From contig CM046842.1 in assembly GCA_025618425.1 (NCBI GenBank), positions 22,514,248 through 22,578,247 of the forward strand: a stretch of DNA of 64,000 nucleotides, written 5' to 3'. Position numbers and translations under genes: made by a program. The notes beneath the pieces were generated by a model that saw only the letters and a list, made by a program, of their open reading frames with translations, had not been told where the DNA came from and searched no databases. Below are positions 62,401-64,000 of the stretch, piece after piece. The DNA comes from Heliocidaris tuberculata. Its lineage: Eukaryota > Echinodermata > Echinoidea > Camarodonta > Echinometridae. Every line of letters starts with the position of its first letter. Positions within the stretch are counted from its first letter, which is position 1.

Positions 62401-63709
62401 TTGGAAATGTGACTAGGAACATTTGAAATGCTTACCAAATGTAGATATTGTTGTGGGTGGGGCAGGGGTAGAGCCACATGGGGCATCGTAGAGTATGACA
62501 TCATCAATGGCCGTGTCACTGGTGTAGTTATAGCCAATAATGCCCTCTACGATTATCTGTAAACAGAAGCATGATATTCATATTTACAATGTAGCAAGAG
62601 TTCTATTGAAGACATTAAATAAAAGCATATCACCCATGCAAATTTTTACTGTAAATATTGAATGTTCAACAGAAAAATTATAATAAGACAATTAATATGA
62701 ACATGTATCCTCAAAACAATCTCTGAGACTAACCATGAATTGGCAGAGTTGATTGGTGAAGTGGCAGTTTCCCCTACAACCATTTCACAAAATGAACTAC
62801 TGAGGACTTTTTTCCCCATCCCGCCCTTCTTTTTTCCTCACACGCTATAAGAGTAAAAAAATTATCATCATAATTATAAATTGAATTTAATCTTCATCAT
62901 CATCATTATCATCAGCACCACCAACAATCAATACTATCTTCTTCCTCCTCCTTTTCCACATCATCATCATCATCATCATCATCATGGCAACTGACCCAGA
63001 ACTGATCGGAGGATGCTACTGTGATCATCATATGTTTCCACACGTTTCCCTGGTTACCCGTCTGTGTCCACATGAGTTGAGGCAGTGTCCCTGCGGTCTG
63101 TGTGTGTACCCGAAGAGAACCAGTGCCTTCACCATACATGTGGTACCACATCTCAAAGCAACGCCCTGAAGAAACAAAAGTGGACAAATTTAACATGCAT
63201 GCCAAAGACACTTAACGACTAATAATACAACAGGGAGGATAGAGAACCAGGGGGGGGGGGGTGGGGCCTGGTGTGTGTGTGTGTGTGTGGTGCTTGTTGG
63301 AATTCCTTAGGGCACTCCTTTTTCCTTTATTTTTCCATTAAATGTTTTCCCCACTGACTTAAATCATATGAATGATAGAAACCAATAGAAGCCAATACTA
63401 GGTTTATATCCAGAGGTATATAATCTTTTTAGTTACGTGAGTATCTTCATTGCATGATTATATTTTCATCAGAAATCTGGCTGGCACATAATATTTGCAT
63501 AACACTTGTTGAGCTTACAGAACGTAAATCGATCTGTATATTACCTCCTAACATTATCTAATTACATGTATCCTTCGTCTATAGAGCTACAGTTATACCA
63601 GTGCAGTTACAAACATAATTACCACTGGTGCTTTCGAAATGTTCACTCATAAGCCAAGCTTTGTTGCCATAAACACGAGGGGCGGAGCTTTCAATGAAGG
63701 CATAGTGAC
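22970..63709 (-). CDS. Multi-exon MAM/LDLa transmembrane receptor (MALRD1-like), 5' end outside window
   Basis: Forty-three minus-strand exons from 63623-63709 down to 22970-23050 join in a single frame: 6,038 nt, about 2,011 residues and a stop. In order: partial MAM a; MAM b, c, d; LDLa 1; MAM e; LDLa 2; MAM f; LDLa 3; MAM g; LDLa 4; MAM h; LDLa 5; MAM i; LDLa 6; MAM j; a Ser/Thr/Pro stalk; one TM helix; a cytoplasmic tail with ENPGY and FSNPTY. MAM domains show FES/FEN-x-LC, (D)-F-D-W, FWYHM-like and AIDDI motifs. LDLa domains show six Cys and D/N-G-x-D-E calcium sites. This implies a cell-surface endocytic or adhesive protein; the ligand is unknown. MAM/LDLa architecture is known from MALRD1. 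Domain borders use phase-1 introns, and the MAM-internal break before VIFEG-like segments is phase 0. The signal peptide and upstream exons are beyond 64000. Other intron sequence holds only the repeats listed separately. Confidence 0.9.
23578..23637 (-). CDS. Receptor exon 42: cytoplasmic tail
   Basis: 60 nt between TTCCTTCCAG and GTAAGTAC. It encodes [20 protein letters not shown], phase 0 at both ends. Confidence 0.8.
24360..24441 (-). CDS. Receptor exon 41: cytoplasmic tail with ENPGYD motif
   Basis: Acceptor ACCTTCTGCAG and donor GTAAGTTTC. It encodes [19 protein letters not shown] then TDLNITA. NPGY is a second NPxY-type sorting motif. The exon has no counterpart in the upstream pseudogene. 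Confidence 0.83.
25053..25146 (-). CDS. Receptor exon 40: transmembrane helix
   Basis: Encodes about 25 uninterrupted hydrophobic residues ([24 protein letters not shown]) and then the stop-transfer SKRRGG. Orientation is type I: extracellular repeats before, NPxY motifs after. Confidence 0.88.
25762..25851 (-). CDS. Receptor exon 39: Ser/Thr/Pro-rich stalk
   Basis: Begins after ACTCCTAAAG and ends at GTAAATCG. It encodes a stalk such as [19 protein letters not shown], probably O-glycosylated, next to the membrane. Confidence 0.8.
25868..25925. repeat. (ATT)n-like microsatellite near stalk exon
   Basis: ATTATTATTATT units. Similar tracts of ATTATC/ATTACC occur at 25220-25340 and 25437-25490. 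Confidence 0.6.
26430..26574 (-). CDS. Receptor exon 38: MAM j end plus Thr/Pro linker
   Basis: Starts [20 protein letters not shown] with the closing MAM Cys (TPKC), then [10 protein letters not shown]. Phase 0 acceptor. Confidence 0.87.
26816..26962. mobile_element. Foldback MITE with GGGCCCTCTTGCATAAAAA ends
   Basis: The two ends are perfect inverted repeats of about 18 bp, and further blocks (GTGTTTAATC, TTAAACAC) pair inside. Intronic. Confidence 0.8.
27284..27445 (-). CDS. Receptor exon 37: MAM j core
   Basis: 54 codons: [13 protein letters not shown] at the start, DPFQ at the end. It is the parent of the pseudogene exon at 10708-10869. Confidence 0.88.
28152..28231. repeat. (CA)n microsatellite
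   Basis: ACACAC runs with CCC and TAT interruptions, ending about 30 nt from the donor of exon 36. Confidence 0.9.
28263..28360 (-). CDS. Receptor exon 36: MAM j second segment
   Basis: 98 nt after a CTCTCTCAG acceptor. Encodes [20 protein letters not shown] and ends VSSGCM, joining MRFYYYM of the next exon. Confidence 0.85.
28790..28927 (-). CDS. Receptor exon 35: MAM j start
   Basis: Encodes [15 protein letters not shown], then DDDLDW and DHTLDNDRG: the classic first MAM segment. Phase 1 at the domain boundary. Confidence 0.88.
29595..29811 (-). CDS. Receptor exon 34: MAM i end plus LDLa 6
   Basis: Encodes [23 protein letters not shown], then LDLa: [28 protein letters not shown]. The LDLa has seven cysteines (DCC), one more than usual. 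Confidence 0.87.
30494..30768 (-). CDS. Receptor exon 33: MAM i core
   Basis: 275 nt. Encodes [10 protein letters not shown]..., [18 protein letters not shown], and ends LMEFQ at a phase-0 donor. It corresponds to two separate exons in most other MAM repeats here. Confidence 0.86.
31043..32072. repeat. 1-kb polypurine minisatellite (GGGA/GAGAGGGTGGGA)n
   Basis: Almost pure purine on the + strand. Subunits GGGAGGGAGAGGGAGGGAGG alternate with GAGAGAGGGTGGGAGG in higher-order arrangements. It lies in the intron between receptor exons 32 and 33, starting 47 bases from the exon 32 donor. It is polypyrimidine in the transcript; G-quadruplex or triplex structure is likely. All ORFs in it (PSLPPSLS or GREGGRE) are artefacts. 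Confidence 0.95.
32119..32259 (-). CDS. Receptor exon 32: MAM i start
   Basis: Encodes [34 protein letters not shown]. Donor GTAAGAG. Confidence 0.87.
32459..32575 (-). CDS. Receptor exon 31: LDLa 5
   Basis: Six-Cys LDLa: [27 protein letters not shown]. The CDDGSDE calcium site is canonical. Confidence 0.88.
32733..33704. repeat. Tandem duplication, period 486 bp, apparently identical copies
   Basis: 32733-33218 and 33219-33704 read the same throughout. The right copy contains the 3' part of receptor exon 30 and its donor. The left copy ends 58 nt into that exon and carries the donor without an acceptor. An older imperfect repeat of about 120 bp (GTATTTTGATAAAAGT.. CATACTTTTGTTTGGATATT) is present inside each unit. 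Confidence 0.93.
33647..33767 (-). CDS. Receptor exon 30: MAM h end
   Basis: Encodes [20 protein letters not shown] with the closing Cys (TPGC), then a linker. Its last 58 nt are repeated at 33161-33218. Confidence 0.87.
33896..33930. repeat. (CAT)n microsatellite
   Basis: ATCATCATC array, about 10 units. Confidence 0.9.
34334..34498 (-). CDS. Receptor exon 29: MAM h core
   Basis: 55 codons: [17 protein letters not shown] at the start, GSKFQ at the end. Confidence 0.88.
34634..34883. mobile_element. Foldback MITE with AGGCCTGTATTCTGAACTCTG-type ends
   Basis: The two ends (GGCCTGTATTCTGAACTCTG and CAGAGTTCAGAATACAGGCC) are inverted. Many internal TTTAAACCAGA/TCTGGTTTAAA words pair. Intronic, 135 bp upstream of exon 29 in transcription. 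Confidence 0.8.
35390..35487 (-). CDS. Receptor exon 28: MAM h second segment
   Basis: 98 nt. Encodes [20 protein letters not shown] and ends GDCQ, joining MRFWYHM. Confidence 0.86.
35905..35975 (-). pseudogene. Partial copy 1 of receptor exon 27
   Basis: Contains the shared word GTGTGGTCCACTCCAGGGGCACCA with changes. The donor is lost (CAG followed by AT). No acceptor. Lies in the intron downstream of exon 27. Confidence 0.8.
36091..36165 (-). pseudogene. Partial copy 2 of receptor exon 27
   Basis: Same 3' exon segment as 36316-36390, with the donor changed to GTGCG. No acceptor. Period to the real exon is about 225 bp, with (CAC/CAT)n sequence between. Confidence 0.82.
36316..36462 (-). 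CDS. Receptor exon 27: MAM h start
   Basis: Encodes [34 protein letters not shown]. Full acceptor and donor (GTAAGAAG), unlike its two partial copies. Confidence 0.88.
37468..37657 (-). CDS. Receptor exon 26: MAM g end plus LDLa 4
   Basis: Encodes [23 protein letters not shown], then LDLa: [28 protein letters not shown]. Confidence 0.88.
37709..37860. mobile_element. Foldback MITE with GGGCCCTGTTTCATAAAACTT ends
   Basis: The left end GGGCCCTGTTTCATAAAACT and right end AGTTTTATGAAATAGGGTCC pair. TTATCAGTAACAA also pairs with TTGTTACTGATAA inside. Same general design as 26816-26962. Confidence 0.8.
38328..38427. repeat. (TA)n microsatellite
   Basis: Two long AT/TA runs with a short interruption. 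Cruciform-prone. A short dispersed repeat (AACCCATTGC...TTAAGTCTATGGGA) at 37990-38060 also occurs at 12780-12850. Confidence 0.92.
38516..38671 (-). CDS. Receptor exon 25: MAM g core second part
   Basis: Encodes [20 protein letters not shown]... and ends QISSYR, joining VKFIVV in frame. Confidence 0.85.
39257..39375 (-). CDS. Receptor exon 24: MAM g second segment
   Basis: Encodes [20 protein letters not shown], then [10 protein letters not shown] at a phase-0 donor. Confidence 0.85.
39727..40250. mobile_element. Inverted-repeat element (TGACGTCA ... CTAAGCAGACGA ends)
   Basis: The arm TGACGTCACATC..CCTGCCTAAGCAGACGACG is answered by CGTCTGCTTAGGAAGGATTG..TATGACGTCACATA. The arms pair over about 45 bp with mismatches. 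The interior has no coding signal and the exact termini are uncertain. Confidence 0.6.
40993..41094 (-). CDS. Receptor exon 23: MAM g start
   Basis: Encodes [31 protein letters not shown]. Shorter than other MAM start exons, with no DHT motif. Confidence 0.83.
41265..41590. repeat. (CAT/CAC)n trinucleotide-rich tract
   Basis: More than 300 bases dominated by ATC/ACC triplets, with a CCTCTTCCTC patch. The poly-Met and poly-Ile readings are artefacts. Confidence 0.9.
41685..41825 (-). CDS. Receptor exon 22: LDLa 3
   Basis: Six-Cys LDLa: [29 protein letters not shown]. The calcium site is slightly divergent (AGGEDE). Confidence 0.86.
42263..42353 (-). CDS. Receptor exon 21: MAM f end
   Basis: Encodes [20 protein letters not shown] and the closing Cys (TPDC). 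Confidence 0.86.
42883..43047 (-). CDS. Receptor exon 20: MAM f core
   Basis: Encodes [20 protein letters not shown] and ends DLNFQ. The donor is followed by an A-rich run. Confidence 0.87.
43749..44164. mobile_element. TTAA-type (piggyBac-like) MITE, complete
   Basis: 416 bp with TTAA at both ends and the family termini (TTAACCCTTTCAGGACA and TGTCTTGAAAGGGTTAA). Intron between exons 19 and 20. Confidence 0.9.
44206..44668. mobile_element. Foldback element with GGTTGGTGAAAGTTTGAA-like arms
   Basis: The left arm GGTGAAAGTTTGAAAGAAAT, CGGACAAGGAATAAGAAAGT and the right arm ACTTTCTTATTGCTTGTCCG, ATTTCGTTCAAACTTTCACC pair over about 50 bp. A central GGGGGAGTTGTCC also pairs with GGACAACTCTCCC. 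It starts about 40 bp after the TTAA MITE. Confidence 0.78.
44799..44863 (-). repeat. tRNA-like sequence / tRNA-derived SINE fragment
   Basis: On the minus strand, TGGTATAATGC resembles a pol III A box and GGATTCAATCC, about 40 nt downstream, a B box, with a possible anticodon arm (TCTCGTATGAGA region) between. No proper acceptor stem can be formed, so a SINE or tRNA pseudogene is likelier than a working tRNA. Confidence 0.5.
44882..44899. repeat. tRNA-Leu(AAG) 3'-end match (LTR primer-site remnant?)
   Basis: TGGTGGCAGCGGTGGGAT is identical to the primer-binding site of the LTR element at 57436 and complementary to the last 18 nt of tRNA-Leu(AAG), including CCA. No LTR is visible next to it. 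Confidence 0.6.
44947..45053 (-). CDS. Receptor exon 19: MAM f second segment
   Basis: Encodes [20 protein letters not shown] and ends NTHCR, joining FRVWYHM. Confidence 0.86.
45461..45610 (-). CDS. Receptor exon 18: MAM f start
   Basis: Encodes [33 protein letters not shown]. Confidence 0.87.
46086..46214 (-). CDS. Receptor exon 17: LDLa 2
   Basis: Six-Cys LDLa: [31 protein letters not shown]. Confidence 0.88.
46528..46612 (-). CDS. Receptor exon 16: MAM e end
   Basis: Encodes [20 protein letters not shown] and MEGC. Confidence 0.86.
47222..47478 (-). CDS. Receptor exon 15: MAM e core
   Basis: Encodes [35 protein letters not shown], and ends IPGGFN. One exon here covers what is split into two in MAM f, g, h and j. 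Confidence 0.87.
47986..48126 (-). CDS. Receptor exon 14: MAM e start
   Basis: Encodes [16 protein letters not shown] and [11 protein letters not shown]. The usual DFDW is replaced by a HKFKR segment. Confidence 0.85.
48721..48837 (-). CDS. Receptor exon 13: LDLa 1
   Basis: Six Cys: [25 protein letters not shown]. Confidence 0.87.
49088..49210. mobile_element. Worn hAT-like MITE
   Basis: CAGTGCGTCACCAG at the left and CTGGCGACGCCCATG at the right are roughly inverted, enclosing poly-G, poly-A/T and GGGGGGTGC blocks. No clear 8-bp duplication. Confidence 0.4.
49472..49595 (-). CDS. Receptor exon 12: MAM d end
   Basis: Encodes [33 protein letters not shown]. Confidence 0.85.
50136..50550. 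mobile_element. TTAA-type (piggyBac-like) MITE, complete, near a splice donor
   Basis: 415 bp with TTAA at both ends, opposite orientation to 22254 and 43749. Its right edge is 13 bases from the end of receptor exon 11 (50564). Confidence 0.9.
50564..50790 (-). CDS. Receptor exon 11: MAM d core
   Basis: Encodes [39 protein letters not shown], and ends DFWRQVQ. Donor GTCAGTGTC is followed at once by the TTAA MITE. Confidence 0.87.
51232..51466 (-). CDS. Receptor exon 10: MAM c end fused to MAM d start
   Basis: Encodes [54 protein letters not shown]. No LDLa and no intron between the two MAM domains. Confidence 0.87.
52255..52300. repeat. (CAT/CAC)n microsatellite
   Basis: Trinucleotide tract, repeated as a second tract at 52445-52510 as part of the local tandem duplication. 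Confidence 0.8.
52345..52435 (-). pseudogene. Partial copy of receptor exon 9
   Basis: Matches the 3' part of exon 9 (TCAGCTGGTATAGTTGATCTCTGC...) and keeps its GTAAGC donor, but has no acceptor. Offset about 213 bp. Lies downstream of exon 9 in transcription. Confidence 0.85.
52557..52673 (-). CDS. Receptor exon 9: MAM c core second part
   Basis: Encodes [20 protein letters not shown] and ends SSESYR. Acceptor TTTAAG, donor GTAAGC. Confidence 0.85.
53600..53692 (-). pseudogene. Partial copy of receptor exon 8 3' end plus flanking intron
   Basis: ACTCACCTAAAGGACGGAAGCTTG matches the exon 8 end and its donor (54428-54450), and the preceding 50 bases match the intron. Only about 20 nt of exon remain. 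Confidence 0.75.
53693..54180. mobile_element. Inverted-repeat element with TATTGTCTGCCAAGAGCC ends
   Basis: The left end TATTGTCTGCCAAGAGCCAG, AAGGGCGTTAAC and the right end complement (CTGGCTCTCAGCAGACAATA) pair with two or three mismatches. An inner GTAGCTTAGCGAAACGCC/CGTTTCGCTAAACTACC pair is also present. No ORF of note. Confidence 0.7.
54432..54577 (-). CDS. Receptor exon 8: MAM c core first part
   Basis: Encodes [38 protein letters not shown]. Donor GTGGGT is weak-looking. Confidence 0.84.
55202..55333 (-). CDS. Receptor exon 7: MAM c start
   Basis: Encodes [20 protein letters not shown], then [11 protein letters not shown]. Confidence 0.86.
55490..55665. repeat. (GA)n-rich purine tract
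   Basis: AGAGAGAGAGAG runs and a G10 run in the intron upstream of exon 7. Confidence 0.8.
55893..55983 (-). CDS. Receptor exon 6: MAM b end
   Basis: Encodes [20 protein letters not shown] and HPGAC. Confidence 0.87.
56694..56950 (-). CDS. Receptor exon 5: MAM b core
   Basis: Encodes [39 protein letters not shown], and ends TDSYA. Confidence 0.87.
57257..57435 (+). repeat. 5' LTR
   Basis: Begins CGCCAATGTTATTG and ends TTTAAACTTGCGT; identical to 61497-61675 at every base I compared. It contains GCCCTCTTGCGGCGGG and AATAGGAAAACCC. The boundary could be one or two bases shorter. Confidence 0.93.
57435..57452 (+). promoter_or_regulatory. Primer-binding site, tRNA-Leu(AAG)
   Basis: TGGTGGCAGCGGTGGGAT is complementary to the 3' 18 nt of animal tRNA-Leu(AAG) (ATCCCACCGCTGCCA plus CCA). 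It immediately follows the LTR, as expected for minus-strand priming. Confidence 0.85.
57593..59776 (+). CDS. LTR-element ORF with degenerate retropepsin-like domain and Ser/Pro/Cys repeats
   Basis: 727 residues, intact. Residues ~64-172 resemble the retropepsin region of Ty3-type polyproteins: [17 protein letters not shown] stands where L-D-S/T-G-A-x-V-x-L-I-S is normal, and [17 protein letters not shown] matches the usual (L)GxxFxxxND(I). The catalytic Asp position is Arg71 and the Thr/Ser-Gly-Ala is SGYG, so protease activity is unlikely. Residues ~203-300 are tandem repeats ([17 protein letters not shown]). A second repeat ([11 protein letters not shown]) appears twice near 541-580, and the C-terminus is Pro-rich. 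There is no CCHC knuckle, Gag fold, RT or integrase that I can see. The true start may be a later Met. The function is unknown. Confidence 0.75.
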   Translation: MNMCDVASTHRRTALTGSTASTKRCAPVEAPQHGCHSGSLEPRPLESCFLLPPYFYANYYGCEEGVRVELRSGYGVNLISETMAELLGLQVLIDESMIDDYTSNYTHQYMRNICRNVVGLTWFSLYRNGLEFTFEGLVVEDEYMVNVEIIGGAPFMEVNDISVRPSRHLITFSDDSVFSYGCPGNTSEAVSPVTISRLEVPMTEPSSGTPCEPSSDTLCEPCPDTLCEPCPDTLCEPCPDTLCEPCPDTLCELSSNSLTEPSSGPSVTEPSSGPSVTEPSSGTPCEPCSDTLLTEPSSCTVNKVDCFPVCDNSALDYYPNGGFAVVGPYIHSSKEPYLLPYDFGAARRLLESSISLQVASEQLLMQMIDSDRSIIESNTLHGHPFPVLTTFRPTHYSLESQTSSTDSVDEAEHQPSMTDHADEAKPQPSVNDSFGEADPHNHSAVDPSEMIADDLNRETLSLFMGEHSASLTHDVITSQVTAESSVPGSLPNISSVGDQHSVTVSAKGGLPKGTHDGMLCFTMGPPVPLGDSCSPLPPLDVSDGPVPISSSSVCKGPSCVDVSNGPVPISSSSVCTGLSCVSPGVWTRPESLPLDVGLDSIPLAIDVCAGPAPTPPDVCTGPPPMPPADSPGPALLHDANVCPVFPAPYDRACPTPIARHVTEADLLVPPDASPWTHCPQSDSNDWDAPPGPSPMPLALRIPREDCFTYPPVPPTDTPPPPPLSPGS
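58203..58485. repeat. In-frame 24-bp tandem repeats in the LTR-element ORF
   Basis: GAGCCTTGCCCTGATACTCT repeats at 24-bp spacing, flanked by variants with AGCTCTGG(T/A). They encode CEPCPDTL and EPSSG(T/P) units. Confidence 0.9.
59777..61468. other. Non-coding interior of the LTR element
   Basis: AT-rich, T-rich sequence with no ORF over about 80 codons and no similarity to pol that I can recognise. It occupies the place where RT and integrase would be expected. Confidence 0.7.
61469..61493 (+). promoter_or_regulatory. Polypurine tract of the LTR element
   Basis: GAGAGAAAGAAGGAAGAAAG plus GAAGAAA, just before the 3' LTR: the expected plus-strand priming site. Confidence 0.75.
61497..61675 (+). 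repeat. 3' LTR
   Basis: Identical to 57257-57435. Followed by TGGGCAAGGTGT, the host sequence. Confidence 0.93.
61766..61915 (-). CDS. Receptor exon 4: MAM b start
   Basis: Encodes [37 protein letters not shown]. Lies about 90 bp from the LTR element. Confidence 0.88.
62436..62556 (-). CDS. Receptor exon 3: MAM a end plus linker
   Basis: Encodes [25 protein letters not shown], then [11 protein letters not shown]. Confidence 0.86.
62890..62985. repeat. (CAT)n tract abutting receptor exon 2
   Basis: ATCATC units, the last ten uninterrupted, end about 10 bases from exon 2. In the transcript the repeat starts right after the donor GTCAGTTGCC. Confidence 0.92.
62996..63165 (-). CDS. Receptor exon 2: MAM a core
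   Basis: Encodes [33 protein letters not shown], and ends SDQFW. Donor GTCAGTTG. Confidence 0.85.
63623..63709 (-). CDS. Receptor exon 1 in window: MAM a second segment
   Basis: Encodes [29 protein letters not shown]. It starts in phase 1, so the MAM a start exon and everything upstream lie beyond the window. 63710-64000 shows no further exon. Confidence 0.84.
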
Positions 63710-64000
63710 CTGTAAAAGAACAAACACGAAATTGAAAATAGGATTGGTGATGGAAAATAAAAACTTAAACAGCATTTTGGTGAAAACACATATTTCAGTA
63801 AAAGAAAGATGTAAATTGAGATGCATTACAATTGTGAAATAGATATAGAATAGATATGCTCTACTCTGAAATTGATGAAAGATTATGGTCAGGAAGAGAT
63901 CTTATCTGGTAGTGTGAAAATTATAAAACGGAGGGGAGCGGGGAAAGTTTTTCTTGGGGTTGATATCATAGATACTAGCTGTACCCGAAGTATGTTTTTT

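Overview
The window looks like a piece of an intron-rich animal nuclear genome, most probably a marine deuterostome such as a sea urchin. The evidence is GT-AG introns, many microsatellites, dense MITEs and foldback elements (including short elements starting GGGCCC/AGGCC), CR1/L2-type LINE debris, and the gene content: B-box/coiled-coil proteins and a giant MAM/LDL-receptor-class-A receptor. The species call is an inference.

Layout. (1) 2.7-4.4 kb: a B-box/coiled-coil/beta-propeller-like gene (A) on the + strand. (2) 5.2-12.8 kb: a decayed copy of the 3' end of the large minus-strand receptor gene, containing two TTAA-type MITEs (one nested in the other), a truncated LINE and two hAT-type MITEs with perfect 8-bp target duplications. 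(3) 15.5-17.0 kb: a second B-box gene (B), + strand, with a candidate 5'UTR exon at 14.7 kb. (4) 23.0-63.7 kb: the receptor gene on the - strand. I could trace 43 exons with consensus splice sites. They join in one open frame of about 2,011 residues: ten MAM domains (the first cut by the window edge), six LDLa domains, a Ser/Thr/Pro stalk, one transmembrane helix, and a short tail with ENPGY and FSNPTY, which resemble NPxY endocytosis signals. It resembles MALRD1-type MAM/LDLa proteins.

The order [B-box gene +][receptor 3' end -] occurs twice, so a unit of 10 kb or more was probably duplicated in tandem. The upstream receptor copy lost its stalk/TM exons and carries stop codons, but its last exon is open and keeps FSNPTY.

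The receptor introns hold most of the unusual material. There is a very young LTR element (57.3-61.7 kb) with two identical 179-bp LTRs, a primer-binding site matching the 3' end of tRNA-Leu(AAG), and a single 727-codon ORF. That ORF has a retropepsin-like segment without its catalytic Asp and no reverse transcriptase or integrase. There are also four cases of tandemly duplicated exon 3' ends that keep the donor side, a 1-kb polypurine minisatellite, a (CAT)n array a few bases from a splice donor, and a MITE 13 bases from another donor. The B-box proteins probably act inside the cell as TRIM-like proteins without a RING; the receptor would act at the cell surface in binding and endocytosis. 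Nothing shows that they work together apart from their repeated adjacency.
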